Source: Alphaproteobacteria bacterium (GTDB lineage Bacteria; Pseudomonadota; Alphaproteobacteria; Acetobacterales; Acetobacteraceae). Taken from it: a stretch of DNA of 64,000 nucleotides. Under the pieces are notes generated by a model. The model was given only the letters and a program-made list of their open reading frames with translations, did no database searches and was not told the DNA's origin. Numbering within the stretch: the first letter of the stretch is position 1; every line of letters begins with the position of its first letter. Of this stretch, positions 35,911-45,078 are shown in pieces. A program made the translations under genes and the position numbers. Location: positions 24,934 to 88,933 of the forward strand of contig VGDM01000013.1 of assembly GCA_016869715.1 (NCBI GenBank), given 5' to 3'.

Positions 35911-37172
35911 ATGGGCACGGAGGAGCTGATCCACCGCTTGGCCGCTGCGCTTGCCATTGGCTTGCTGGTGGGCACGGGACGGCATTGGCGCGAAAGGCAG
36001 GAAGCCGCCGGCAGGCGCACCGCCGGCGTACGCACCTTTGCGCTGACAGGGCTTTTCGACGGCGTCATGGCGGTGCTGGTTTCCGCATTGGTCGAGCCCG
36101 GCGGCGTGCTGCTACTGGGTTTTGGCCTTATCGCCCTTCTGGCCGCGCAATTGCCCTTCGCATTGCGGGAGGCCGCTGCCGAAAACCGCGTTTCCGCCAC
36201 TAGCCAGGTTGCGGCCCTGGCAACCTACTAGCCTGGGGGCAGTGGCCGTGCTGGGCGATATGGCGGTTGCTGGCGCGGCGGCGGTCGCCATGACCGCCAT
36301 CCTGGCCACGCGCGAAAGCCTGCATGGCCTGATGGCACGCATTGCCTGGGCCGAGCTGCGCTCCGCCCTTGTGCTACTATCCATGACCTAGCTGGTCATG
36401 CCGCTGGTCCTTGATGAGCCTATCGCCCTGCTGAGAGGGTTGAACCCCGGCAAGATTTGGCGCTTTGCCATTCTGCTCGCGGCGATTTCCTATCTTGACT
36501 ACATTGCGGTGCGTCTGATGGGGCCGAAACGGGGCTTGCTGTTAAGCGGCGCGGCGAGGGGGCTTGGTGTCCTCCACCGCGGCCACGCTTGCCAATGCGC
36601 GCGCGGTGGCCGCGGGTGGCGCCGCTGTGGCGCTGGCGGCGGGCGCGTTGATGGCCGGCGCGGTATCTTGCCTGCGCACCATTGGCATTGTGGCCTTTAT
36701 CGCGCCTGCGGCGGCTGAATACCTGCTTGCGCCGCTTGGCCTCGCCTCCATCATCATGGCGCTTGGTGGCTTCACCCTTGCGCGACGCGCGGAGGCGGAT
36801 GCGGCGGCGGTCAGCGCGCCAGACAATCCCTTTGAACTCGCCGCCGTGCTGAAAATTGCCCTGTTGCTGGCGGCTGTGGCGCTGATTTCCAAAATGGCCG
36901 GCGAAAAACTGGGGCCCGAGGCCGTTTTGGCGGTCGCGACCGTGACCGGCCTTGCGGATGTGGATGCGGTGGCGCTTTCCTTGCCGTTGCTGGCGCCGGC
37001 GACGATAAGACTGGCCTTCGCTGCCGAGGCCGTGCTTGCGGCGGTTGCGCTGAGTATCTGCGCCAAATCCGCCTATGCCGTGACCCTGGGCGGCGGGCGT
37101 TTCGGCCTGCCCTTCGCCGCGATCTCGCTTGCGGGTGGCATCGCGGGGGCGCTTCTGGTCATGCTCACATAA
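35911..37172 (+). pseudogene. MgtC/DUF4010 membrane protein, broken by two frameshifts and an amber stop
   Basis: The gene starts MGTEELIHRLAAALAIGLLVGTGRHWRERQ at 35911 (residues 1-30), the known N-terminus of DUF4010/MgtC-like proteins. The first frame ends at 36231, but homologous hydrophobic sequence continues from about 36220 in another frame (TSLGAVAVLGDMAVAGAAAV). There an in-frame TAG stands at 36389-36391. Near 36565 a second shift moves to a third frame carrying LVSSTAATLANARAV and the rest of the membrane protein to 37172. Every segment still looks like coding sequence, so the damage is probably recent. Confidence 0.82.
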
Positions 37173-37295
37173 GTCAACCCCTTGCCGCCCGCGCGCGCCG
37201 GCGCCACCCTGCACCCAATTGCAGGAGGAAGACGCGATGCCCGCCGAAGGCGGCCCCTTGAGTGCCGGAAAAACGACAGCCGATTTTGTGGCGCT

Positions 37296-37400
37296 GGAGC
37301 ATTTTCAAGCCAAGTGGAAACGCTTGGCGCCTCGGAAAATGCGACTAAACCAAAACCTAGAGCTTGGGTGTTGAGCGCATGCGAAGCACACATGCTCTAA
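37296..37400 (+). repeat. Dispersed repeat, copy R3 (module B plus shortened A tail)
   Basis: Module B matches the reverse complement of 9207-9270: cattttcaagccaagtggaa, then cgcttggcgcctcggaaaat, gcgactaaaccaaaacc and tagagctt. A short remnant of module A's end (cacacatgctctaa) follows. It ends 5 bp before the ATG of the acyl-CoA ligase gene at 37406. Confidence 0.8.
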
Positions 37401-37405
37401 ACGCG

Positions 37406-39481
37406 ATGATTCGCCCCCGCTCTGTCGCGGTGATTGGCGCATCGGATGACGCCATGCGGATTGGCGGGCGCCCCATTGCCTATATGCAGAGCCAGGGCTT
37501 CCAGGGGCGGCTTTTGCCCGTCAATCCGAATCGCCAAACCGTGCAGGGCCTGCCAGCCTTCGCTTCCGTCGCCGCCCTGCCCGAAGTGCCGGATGCCGCG
37601 ATCATCGCCGTGCCGGGCGAAGCCGCGATCCAGGCCATGGATGATCTTGGCGCGCGCGGCTGCAAATCCGCCATTGTCTTCACCGCCGGCTTCGCTGAGG
37701 TAGATGATGCTGGCGCCGCGATGCAGGATAGACTGGTCGCCGCCGCGCGCCGCCACGGCATGCGCATGCTTGGGCCGAATTGCCTTGGCCTGTTCAACTC
37801 GGAAATCGGTTTCTATCCGATCTTCTCCCTGTCCTTCGAACAGGGCTGGCCCATTCGCGGCAATATCGGCATCGCGTCCCAATCTGGCGCCTATGGTACG
37901 CATGTTTTCGCCGTGGCACGCCAGCGCGGCCTTGGCACCACGGTTTGCATCACCACCGGCAATGAGGCTGATGTCTCCTTGGGTGAGGCGATTGGCTGGA
38001 TGGCGCAGGCGCCGGAAGTGGAAGTGATTTGTGCCTATGCCGAGGGTATTCGTGAAAGTACCGGTTTCGTCGCCGCCCTTGATCTGGCGCGGCGCAACCG
38101 CAAACCCGTGATCATGATGAAGGTCGGCGCCAGCGCTTTGGGTGGTGCGGCGGCGAAATCCCACACTGCCTCCATCGCGGGCGATGATGCCGTGACACAA
38201 GCCGTACTGGATGAATTTGGTGTTTTTCGTGCGCGCACTACGGAAGAGATGCTCGATATCGCCTATGCGGCATCGCGGCGCATTTATCCGGCCAATAATG
38301 CCCTTGGCGTGCTGACAGTCAGCGGCGGCGCCGGTGTACTGATTTCCGATGCGTCGGAAGCCGTTGGCCTGCCTATGCCGGAAATGCCGCAGGCGTCGCA
38401 GGATAAGCTGCGCGGCCTGATCAGCTTCTGCGCCCCGCGCAATCCAGTGGATTGCACCGCGCAAGCGGTGAACCAGACCGAGCTTTTCGGCGACTTCCTG
38501 GAAGCCACCGCAGGTGATGGCGGCTATCCTTCTGTCCTGGTGTTTTTGACACAGACGGGGGGTTCCACCTCCATGGCGCCGAAGCTCCGACCCTTCATGC
38601 GGGACGCCATCGCCAAGCGGCGTGACCGGCTTTGGGTGCTGTCGGCGATTTGTTCGCGTGAGAAGCTGCGGGAATATGAAGAAGACGGCTTCATTGTTTT
38701 CGAAGACCCGACCCGCGCGGTGAATGCCATTGCGGCGATGGGCCGCTTCGGCGCTTATTTCGCGCGTCAGGATGCGGGTGCAGCGGGCGCAGTGCCGAAT
38801 GTGTCCTTGCCCGCACAAACCCCAACGGAAGCCGAAGCCAAGCGCCTTCTGGTCGCGGCTGGCGTTGCTGCCGTGCCAGAACACGCCTGCACCAGCGCTG
38901 AGGAAGCGGTGCGCGCGGCAGACGCGATGGGCTATCCGGTGGTCGCGAAAATCCTCTCACCGGATATTCTGCACAAAAGCGAAATCGGTGGCGTTATTTT
39001 GAACCTGGGCGATGCCGCTGCGGTACGCAAAGCCCATGCCACGCTGCTTGCGCGCGCCGCGCAATACGCACCCAAGGCGCGCATCGAAGGTGCACTGATT
39101 GCCAAACAAATCACCGGCGGCGTTGAAATGGCGCTTGGGGTGCTACGCGATCCTGTCTTTGGCCCGGTCGCCATGGTGGGGCTGGGCGGCGTTTTCATCG
39201 AAATCCTGGAGGATGTTGCCTTCCGCCGCTGCCCCTTCAACGCGACCGAAGCGGAAGCCATGATCCGCTCGTTGAAGGGCTTCCCGCTACTGGATGGTGC
39301 GCGCGGCAAACCCAAGGCGGATGTGAAAGCGCTTGCGGGCGCACTCGCCGCGCTATCGCGTTTTGCCGTGGCGGCGGGGCCGCGCTTGGCCTCCGTTGAT
39401 GTTAACCCCATGCTGGTACTGCCGGCAGGACAGGGCGCCTTTGCCGCGGATGCGGTGATTGAAATCGAGGAAGGGCATTGA
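37406..39481 (+). CDS. Acetate--CoA ligase family protein (ADP-forming, fused alpha-beta)
   Basis: A 691-residue NDP-forming acyl-CoA synthetase. The alpha part has the CoA-binding Rossmann start RPRSVAVIGASDDAMRIGGRP, LGPNCLGLFN, GNIGIASQSGAYGTH and the active His in KSHTASIAGDDAV. The beta part is an ATP-grasp domain: YPVVAKILSPDILHKSEIGGV and GVEMALGVLRDPVFGPVAMVG. It reversibly makes acyl-CoA with ADP plus phosphate. The start at 37406 is certain only within limits: a second in-frame ATG at 37379 lies inside repeat R3, so the original N-terminus may have been lost to the repeat. Starts the second catabolic cluster. Confidence 0.93.
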   Translation: MIRPRSVAVIGASDDAMRIGGRPIAYMQSQGFQGRLLPVNPNRQTVQGLPAFASVAALPEVPDAAIIAVPGEAAIQAMDDLGARGCKSAIVFTAGFAEVDDAGAAMQDRLVAAARRHGMRMLGPNCLGLFNSEIGFYPIFSLSFEQGWPIRGNIGIASQSGAYGTHVFAVARQRGLGTTVCITTGNEADVSLGEAIGWMAQAPEVEVICAYAEGIRESTGFVAALDLARRNRKPVIMMKVGASALGGAAAKSHTASIAGDDAVTQAVLDEFGVFRARTTEEMLDIAYAASRRIYPANNALGVLTVSGGAGVLISDASEAVGLPMPEMPQASQDKLRGLISFCAPRNPVDCTAQAVNQTELFGDFLEATAGDGGYPSVLVFLTQTGGSTSMAPKLRPFMRDAIAKRRDRLWVLSAICSREKLREYEEDGFIVFEDPTRAVNAIAAMGRFGAYFARQDAGAAGAVPNVSLPAQTPTEAEAKRLLVAAGVAAVPEHACTSAEEAVRAADAMGYPVVAKILSPDILHKSEIGGVILNLGDAAAVRKAHATLLARAAQYAPKARIEGALIAKQITGGVEMALGVLRDPVFGPVAMVGLGGVFIEILEDVAFRRCPFNATEAEAMIRSLKGFPLLDGARGKPKADVKALAGALAALSRFAVAAGPRLASVDVNPMLVLPAGQGAFAADAVIEIEEGH

Positions 39482-39482
39482 A

Positions 39483-40340
39483 ATGCCGATCGTCTATGAA
39501 AAGCTGCTGAACTACTCCATCCCGGAAATGCGCCAGCATCTGCGCTGGCAGGATGTGGCGATGTATAATTTCTCTATCGGGCTCGGACAGGACCCGATGG
39601 ATGAACAGCAGCTCGATTTTCTTTTCGAGCCGCGCTTGAAAGTCATGCCGTCCATGCCTGTTGTGCTTGGGGCGCCAGGCTTCTGGTCGCGCAATCCCGA
39701 TACCGGCATGGATTGGGTCAAAATCCTGCATGGCGAACAGGGCCTGGTCCTGCACAAGCCCCTGCTGACCGAAGGCGAAATCATTGGCCGTTCGCGCGTG
39801 ACGGGCCTCGTGGATCGCGGTGAGGGCAAGGGCGCGCTCATGTATTCCGAACGCGAAGTGATTGACGCGAAAACCGGCGATTTGCTCGCCACTGTCACCA
39901 GCACGTCATTCCTGCGCGGTGATGGCGGTTTTGGCGGGCCGAGCGGGCCGGTCACGAAGCCGCATCCAGAACCGGAACGCGCGCCCGATGTTTCGCTTGA
40001 TCTCGCGACACGTCCGGAGCAGGCGCTGATCTATCGCCTGAACACGGATTTGAACCCGCTGCATATAGACCCAAAAATCGCTGCCACTGCCGGCTATCCG
40101 CGCCCCATCCTGCATGGGCTTTGCACCTTCGGCACGATCTGCCATGTGTTGCTGAAAACGCTCTGCGATTACGACACGGCGCGCTTTGGGAAGATGGATT
40201 TGCGCTTTTCCTCACCCGTATATCCCGGTGAGACGATCCGCACCGAGATTTGGCATGAAGAAAGTGGCGCTGCCTTCCGCGCACGTGTTGTGGAACGCGA
40301 CAAGGTGGTGGTCAGCAATGGCCTGTTCCGCTTCGCCTGA
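39483..40340 (+). CDS. MaoC-type two-domain enoyl-CoA hydratase
   Basis: A 285-residue double hot-dog protein of the hydratase-2 type that forms (R)-3-hydroxyacyl-CoA from trans-2-enoyl-CoA. The active C-terminal domain shows YRLNTDLNPLHIDPKIAATAGYPRPILHGLC, the MaoC catalytic Asp/His region (residues around 190-220, split here), and FSSPVYPGETIRTEIW. The N-terminal hot dog is degenerate, as usual for MFE-2-like hydratases. It starts 2 bp after the ligase stop. Confidence 0.92.
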   Translation: MPIVYEKLLNYSIPEMRQHLRWQDVAMYNFSIGLGQDPMDEQQLDFLFEPRLKVMPSMPVVLGAPGFWSRNPDTGMDWVKILHGEQGLVLHKPLLTEGEIIGRSRVTGLVDRGEGKGALMYSEREVIDAKTGDLLATVTSTSFLRGDGGFGGPSGPVTKPHPEPERAPDVSLDLATRPEQALIYRLNTDLNPLHIDPKIAATAGYPRPILHGLCTFGTICHVLLKTLCDYDTARFGKMDLRFSSPVYPGETIRTEIWHEESGAAFRARVVERDKVVVSNGLFRFA

Positions 40341-40367
40341 CGCCTGCATGATGATGGGACGAAACGA

Positions 40368-41048
40368 ATGATCAACAAGATCGTGCAATCCATGGCCGAT
40401 GCCATGGCCGGTATCAAGGATGGTTCAACCGTGCTGATCGGCGGCTTCGGCGCCGTGGGTCAGCCCGATCATTTGATTGAAGGGCTGATCGAACAGGGCG
40501 CGACGGACCTGACCTGTGCGGCGAATAACGCTGGCACGGGGCGTATTGGCCTTGCGCGGCTCATGGAATTGGGCCGGGTGCGCAAGATCATCTGTTCCTT
40601 CCCGCGCTCCGCCGGTTCTGTGGTGTTTGAAGAACTTTACCGCCAAGGCAAGATCGAGCTTGAGATTGTGCCGCAAGGGACCATGGCAGAACGCATGCGC
40701 GCTGCCGGCGCTGGTGTGCCCGCATTTTTCACCGCGACATCGGTCGGCACCATCCTGGCCAATGGCAAGGAACAGCGCAAATTCCATGGCCGCACCTATG
40801 TCATGGAACATGCGCTGAGAGGCGATGTTGCTTTGGTGGAAGCCTGGGAAGCCGACCGCTGGGGCAATCTGACTTATCGTTCCAGTGGGCGGAACTTCAA
40901 CCCAGTCATGGCCATGGCCGCCGATTTGACCATCGCGCAGGTGATGCATATTCGCGAATTGGGTAAGATTGTGCCGGAAAACGTCCATACACCCGGCATT
41001 TTCGTAAAGCGCGTGCTGCGCATCGACCGCGGCCCGGACTGGGCTTGA
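40368..41048 (+). CDS. 3-oxoacid CoA-transferase subunit A
   Basis: A 226-residue alpha subunit of a type I CoA-transferase (PcaI/ScoA-like). It starts NKIVQSMADAMAGIKDGSTVLIGGFGAVGQP with the GGFGxxGxP CoA-binding loop (residues 2-32), then LTCAANNAGTGRIGLARLM, KIICSFPRSAG and NLTYRSSGRNFNPVMA. It acts with the beta subunit at 41357, which holds the catalytic Glu. The two subunit genes, normally adjacent, are separated here by 308 bp of unusual sequence with a small membrane-protein gene. Confidence 0.93.
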   Translation: MINKIVQSMADAMAGIKDGSTVLIGGFGAVGQPDHLIEGLIEQGATDLTCAANNAGTGRIGLARLMELGRVRKIICSFPRSAGSVVFEELYRQGKIELEIVPQGTMAERMRAAGAGVPAFFTATSVGTILANGKEQRKFHGRTYVMEHALRGDVALVEAWEADRWGNLTYRSSGRNFNPVMAMAADLTIAQVMHIRELGKIVPENVHTPGIFVKRVLRIDRGPDWA

Positions 41049-41132
41049 GCAGGCCGGAATGATGTGTGCCCATGATTGCGTCAGGCTATTTGTTCCGTCC
41101 CTGAAGAGACTACTTATGAAGAAGAGGGGGTC

Positions 41133-41342
41133 ATGTTTAGGGAAGCTCTGGAAATAAGTAAATGCACCGCAATTTACGGTCTGCTCCCACTTCTTTCTTT
41201 GGGTTGCTGGAACAGTGTCCCTTTGTTCAGGATACTGGTTTCCGGTATCGCCTTTCTTGCTTTTCTTCTGATGGCCAATTTAGCTATTTTGTACGTAACT
41301 CGCGGGCGCTTGAAGAGAGCCGGTGGCGATGAAAACGTGTGA
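41133..41342 (+). CDS. Orphan small membrane protein between CoA-transferase subunits
   Basis: A 69-residue frame with an excellent ribosome site (gaagagggggtc before ATG 41133). The product has two hydrophobic helices (about residues 13-27 and 32-54: FRILVSGIAFLAFLLMANLA) and a basic C-terminal tail, so a small inner-membrane protein. No family recognised. The whole insert 41050-41345 is clearly less GC-rich than the genes around it and uses AT-ending codons (tta, ttt, aaa) that neighbours avoid, a sign of acquisition from elsewhere. It ends just before the beta-subunit start. Confidence 0.6.
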   Translation: MFREALEISKCTAIYGLLPLLSLGCWNSVPLFRILVSGIAFLAFLLMANLAILYVTRGRLKRAGGDENV

Positions 41343-41356
41343 TGAGGAATGGAAAC

Positions 41357-41998
41357 ATGACAGGCTTTGACCGCAAGCAAATGGCCGCCCGTGTCGCGGA
41401 AGACATTCCGGAAGGCTGGTTCGTCAATCTTGGCATCGGCATTCCGACCATGATCGCGAATTACGTACCGCCGGAACGTGAAGTGATTCTGCATTCGGAG
41501 AACGGCATTCTGGGCATGGGTCCAGCGCCCGCGCCGGATAAGGTGGACCCGTGGCTCGTGAATGCCGGCAAGCAGGCCGTGACGCTCAGGCCCGGCGGTT
41601 CCTATTTTCATCATGCCGATAGCTTCGCCATGATCCGTGGCGGGCATATTGATCTTTGCGTGCTGGGCGCTTTTGAAGTCGCGGCCAATGGCGATATCGC
41701 CAATTGGGCCACCAGCGAAAATGACTCGGCGCCTGCTGTGGGTGGTGCCATGGATCTTGGCGCCGGCGCCAAGCGGCTTTGGGTGGTGATGGAACACACC
41801 ACCAAAGATGGCGGGCACAAGATTGTGGAACGTTGCACCTATCCGCTGACCACACCTGGCGCGGTCAGCCGTGTCTATACCAATCTTGGCGTATTGGAAG
41901 TGGTGCCGTGCAAGGGTTTCGTGGTGCGGAATCTGGCGCCCGGTGTAACCTTTGACCAAATCCAGGCCGCCAGCGGCGCCAAGCTGCGCATGAATTAA
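41357..41998 (+). CDS. 3-oxoacid CoA-transferase subunit B
   Basis: A 213-residue beta subunit (PcaJ/ScoB-like). The catalytic glutamate lies in VILHSENGILGMGPAP, the SENG motif of the family; VNLGIGIPTMIANYVP and GGHIDLCVLGAFEVAANGDIANW are also typical. ATG 41357 is chosen because MTGFDRKQMAARVAEDI matches the family start; an in-frame ATG at 41342 adds five residues and overlaps the small upstream gene. It partners with the subunit at 40368 to move CoA from succinyl-CoA to a 3-oxoacid. Confidence 0.93.
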   Translation: MTGFDRKQMAARVAEDIPEGWFVNLGIGIPTMIANYVPPEREVILHSENGILGMGPAPAPDKVDPWLVNAGKQAVTLRPGGSYFHHADSFAMIRGGHIDLCVLGAFEVAANGDIANWATSENDSAPAVGGAMDLGAGAKRLWVVMEHTTKDGGHKIVERCTYPLTTPGAVSRVYTNLGVLEVVPCKGFVVRNLAPGVTFDQIQAASGAKLRMN

Positions 41999-42031
41999 AA
42001 GGGTGCCCCTTCGGGCAATGAGGAAACGGGC

Positions 42032-43102
42032 ATGAGTGAGGTTTTGGAAGAACGCGCGGAATCCATTCGCATGATCCGCGATAGCGCGGGTGCCGTCGCG
42101 CCGCGCGGCGGGGATAGCAAGCGCGTGCGTCGGCTGCGCTTTGTCGCGCCTGGTTTTGACAGGCGCATTTTTGCCCAGATGGGCGAATTGGGCTGGATCG
42201 GCCTGGCGGTTGATGAAGCCGCCGGTGGCGCCGGGCTTGGCATGAGTGAGGCGATTGCACTCACCGAGGAACTCGCCGGTGGCTTGGCGCCGGAGCCGCT
42301 GATCCCGGCGATGCTGTCCGCGCGTTTGCTGGCGGGCGCGGATGATCAGGCGCTGCTCGGTCCTTTGCTTGCGGGTCAGCAAGTGGTGCTGGTGGCGTGG
42401 CAGGAACGTGCTGATACCTTGGCTGTATCCGGCAATGCCGATGGGCTGCGCGTTTTTATCCCGCAAGCCGGTGGCGCTGATGTGTTTCTGCTGCCGGTGC
42501 GTGAAGGCGCGGGGCTCGCGCTTTACGCGGTGCCCGCTGCCGGCGCTGATGTGACGTTGGAAAAAACTATGGATGGCGGCTATTTCGGCACGCTCCGCGC
42601 CAACCCCGCGAGTGGCCAGCGTATCGCCGCCGATATCGGCGCTGTGTTGGACGCTGCCCTGGATGAGGCCGCACTTTTGACCGCGGGCGCCATGGTTGGG
42701 CTGATGGAACGCGCCTTTGACATGACGCTCGCCTATCTCAAGACGCGTCAGCAATTCGGCCGCATCATCGGCACCTTCCAATCCTTGCAGCATCGCGCGG
42801 CGGATTTGAAAATTCATCTCGCGCTCACACGCGCGGCGGTAGAAGCAGCAGCGGCGGCTTTGGATGGCGGCGCGGCGGGCGATGCGCGCAAGGCCACGGT
42901 TTCCAAGGCCAAGGCGCGTGCGGGTGAAAGCGGGTTGATGGTGCTCCGCCAATCTATCCAGCTGCATGGAGGCATTGGATACACGGATGAATATGATGTC
43001 GGGCTTTATCTCCGCCGAGGTATGGTGATTGCCAATCAATTCGGCTCGGCTGCCTTGCATCGCCGCCGCTTCATGGCTTTGGCGCCGGAGGATGCGGAAT
43101 GA
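42032..43102 (+). CDS. Acyl-CoA dehydrogenase-like small subunit (probably non-catalytic)
   Basis: A 356-residue protein with the acyl-CoA dehydrogenase fold: LGWIGLAVDEAAGGAGLGMSEA, RQQFGRIIGTFQSLQHRAADLK (residues around 243), and IQLHGGIGYTDEYDVGLYLRR. The C-terminal YGG-x-x-E-I block that supplies the catalytic glutamate in most family members is missing. Such chains are known as partners in heteromeric dehydrogenases (PimD-like, or FadE pairs of steroid catabolism). The full-length dehydrogenase two genes later (43888) is the natural partner. Confidence 0.85.
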   Translation: MSEVLEERAESIRMIRDSAGAVAPRGGDSKRVRRLRFVAPGFDRRIFAQMGELGWIGLAVDEAAGGAGLGMSEAIALTEELAGGLAPEPLIPAMLSARLLAGADDQALLGPLLAGQQVVLVAWQERADTLAVSGNADGLRVFIPQAGGADVFLLPVREGAGLALYAVPAAGADVTLEKTMDGGYFGTLRANPASGQRIAADIGAVLDAALDEAALLTAGAMVGLMERAFDMTLAYLKTRQQFGRIIGTFQSLQHRAADLKIHLALTRAAVEAAAAALDGGAAGDARKATVSKAKARAGESGLMVLRQSIQLHGGIGYTDEYDVGLYLRRGMVIANQFGSAALHRRRFMALAPEDAE

Positions 43103-43884
43103 CCGCCCCCGCCGAACCCTTGCGTCAGCGCATTCTGGAACAACGCGATGGCGCGGTGCTGATCGTCACCATTGATTGCCCATCGCGCAAGAATGCCATC
43201 GCGCCCGTGTTGCGCACCGCGATGGAGGAAGTGATGGAACGCGCCCATGGCGATGACACCATCCGCGCCATTGTGGTGACGGGCGCCGAGGGTACTTTCT
43301 GCGCGGGTGGCGATATTTCTTCCATGGATATTGATAGTACGCTGACGGGGCGGGAGAGGATGCGCCGCACGCATAAGCTTGTCCGCCTTATGGCCAAAGG
43401 CGGCAAGCCAGTCGTCGCGGCAGTTGAAGGCTGGGCGGCAGGTGCGGGCATGGCGGTGGCTTGCGCCTGCGATGTCATTATCGCCGCCGAAGATGCGCGT
43501 TTCACAGCGGGTTTTCACAAGATCGGTTTGATGTCCGATATGGGCTTGCCGCATTTCCTGCCCGCACGTATTGGGATTGGCCGCGCACGGCGCATCCTGT
43601 TCTTCCATGAGGTGATTGCCGCACCGGAAGCCGAGCGTATCGGCCTGGTGGATTACGTCGCACCACCTGGCAAGGCTTTGGATATGGCCTTGGAAAAGGC
43701 GCGCTTCCTGGCAGCCGAAGCGCCAGGCCCCATCGCCTTCACCAAGCAAATCTTTGCCGATGGCCTGGATGAGGCTTTGGCACAGGAACAAACCTATCAG
43801 GCCGCGCTGTTCACGACTGAGGATTTCAAGGAAGGCCGCGCTGCCTTCTTCGCTAAGCGCAAGCCGAACTTTACAGGAGGTTGA
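43099..43884 (+). CDS. Enoyl-CoA hydratase/isomerase family protein
   Basis: A 261-residue crotonase-fold enzyme. The oxyanion-hole segments are TFCAGGDISSMDID and GWAAGAGMAVACACDVIIA, then AEDARFTAGFHKIGLMSDMG with the acidic active-site region. Members hydrate enoyl-CoAs or shift double bonds. It overlaps the dehydrogenase subunit before it by 4 bp and lies 3 bp before the next, so translation is tightly coupled. Confidence 0.93.
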   Translation: MTAPAEPLRQRILEQRDGAVLIVTIDCPSRKNAIAPVLRTAMEEVMERAHGDDTIRAIVVTGAEGTFCAGGDISSMDIDSTLTGRERMRRTHKLVRLMAKGGKPVVAAVEGWAAGAGMAVACACDVIIAAEDARFTAGFHKIGLMSDMGLPHFLPARIGIGRARRILFFHEVIAAPEAERIGLVDYVAPPGKALDMALEKARFLAAEAPGPIAFTKQIFADGLDEALAQEQTYQAALFTTEDFKEGRAAFFAKRKPNFTGG

Positions 43885-43887
43885 AAA

Positions 43888-45051
43888 ATGATCGAAGCGC
43901 TCGAAACCCAGGATCTAAACCTGCTGGAAGACGAAGCCTTCCGCCTGCATGTACGGCACTGGATTGAAGGCAATTACCCTGCCCAATTGCGCAATCCGCC
44001 AAAGCGCCTGCATTGGGAAGAAAACAAGCCCTGGTATTTCAAGCTCGCGGATAAAGGCTGGCTTTGCCCTGGCTGGCCGCGCGAATTTGGCGGGCTTGGG
44101 CTGTCCCCGGCGAAGCAGATCATCTTCACCGAGGAAGTGGAACGCCATGGCTGCGCGCGCACCAATGACCATGGCATTGTCATGGTGGGGCCTCTGCTGA
44201 TCAATCACGGCACACGCGAACAGCAGCAGCGCTTCCTGCCGAAGATTCTCTCTGGTGAGCATATCTGGTGCCAGGGCTATTCGGAGCCCAACGCAGGATC
44301 GGATTTGGCGGCACTCCGCACCGAAGCCGTGCTGGATGGCGATACCTATGTGGTGAATGGCCAGAAGATCTGGACCACACTCGCCATGGATGCCAATTGG
44401 TGCTTCCTGCTGGTACGCACTGACAAGAACGCGAAAAAACAGGAAGGCATTTCCTTCCTGCTGGTGGATATGAACACACCCGGCATCACCGTGAAGCCGA
44501 TCATCAATCTGGAATATCACGACGAATTCTGTGAAGTATTTTTCGACAATGTGCGTGTGCCCGCTGCCAATCTGGTCGGCACGCCCAATCGCGGCTGGGA
44601 TATGGCGAAGGCTTTGTTGTCCTTCGAACGCATTTATCTCGGCTCACCCCGGCTTTCGGCCTATGCGTTTTCACGCCTGAAGCAACTCGCGGAACGGATG
44701 GGGGTTTGGGAGGATGCAATCTTCCAGGATACCTACGCCAAGCTGCGGCTTGATTTGGAAGATTTGAAATCACTCTATGGCGTATTCGTGGAAAAGGTGC
44801 GACGCGGCGAAACGCTCGGCCCCGATGTATCCATGCTGAAGGTGTTTCAGACGGAACTATTTCAGCGCATCACCGATACCATGCTGGAAATCTGTGGCGA
44901 GAATGCTGGCTTGCTCGACCCCATGGAAGGCAATCGCAACCTGAACCCGACCGGGCTTTATATTCAAGCGCGGCCTTCGACCATTTATGGCGGGTCGAAT
45001 GAAATCCAGCGCAATATCATTAGCAAGAATGTCCTCGCGCTGCCGGGCTAA
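43888..45051 (+). CDS. Acyl-CoA dehydrogenase (large subunit type)
   Basis: A 387-residue FAD enzyme: GWPREFGGLGLSPAKQIIFTEE, WCQGYSEPNAGSDLAALRTEA, YVVNGQKIWTTLAMDANWCFLLVRT (residues around 153) and STIYGGSNEIQRNIISKNVLALPG at the end, where the Glu of YGGSNEI is catalytic. The pattern is that of PimC/FadE-like large subunits. Together with the small subunit at 42032 it probably forms a heteromeric dehydrogenase acting on a carboxy- or ring-substituted acyl-CoA; this is inference from known pairs. Confidence 0.92.
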   Translation: MIEALETQDLNLLEDEAFRLHVRHWIEGNYPAQLRNPPKRLHWEENKPWYFKLADKGWLCPGWPREFGGLGLSPAKQIIFTEEVERHGCARTNDHGIVMVGPLLINHGTREQQQRFLPKILSGEHIWCQGYSEPNAGSDLAALRTEAVLDGDTYVVNGQKIWTTLAMDANWCFLLVRTDKNAKKQEGISFLLVDMNTPGITVKPIINLEYHDEFCEVFFDNVRVPAANLVGTPNRGWDMAKALLSFERIYLGSPRLSAYAFSRLKQLAERMGVWEDAIFQDTYAKLRLDLEDLKSLYGVFVEKVRRGETLGPDVSMLKVFQTELFQRITDTMLEICGENAGLLDPMEGNRNLNPTGLYIQARPSTIYGGSNEIQRNIISKNVLALPG

Positions 45052-45078
45052 GGCCGTACAAAAAAGAAGGAAGTGACC

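Noticed and set aside
37397..38884. A 495-codon minus-strand frame within the acyl-CoA ligase gene
   Set aside because: Shadow of the real gene; low-complexity composition (Gly, His, Arg) and no start context.
41174..43060. A 628-codon open frame on the minus strand across the CoA-transferase and dehydrogenase genes
   Set aside because: It is antisense to well-supported genes in a GC-rich genome where the opposite strand often stays open; the product is His/Arg/Gln-rich with no domain pattern.
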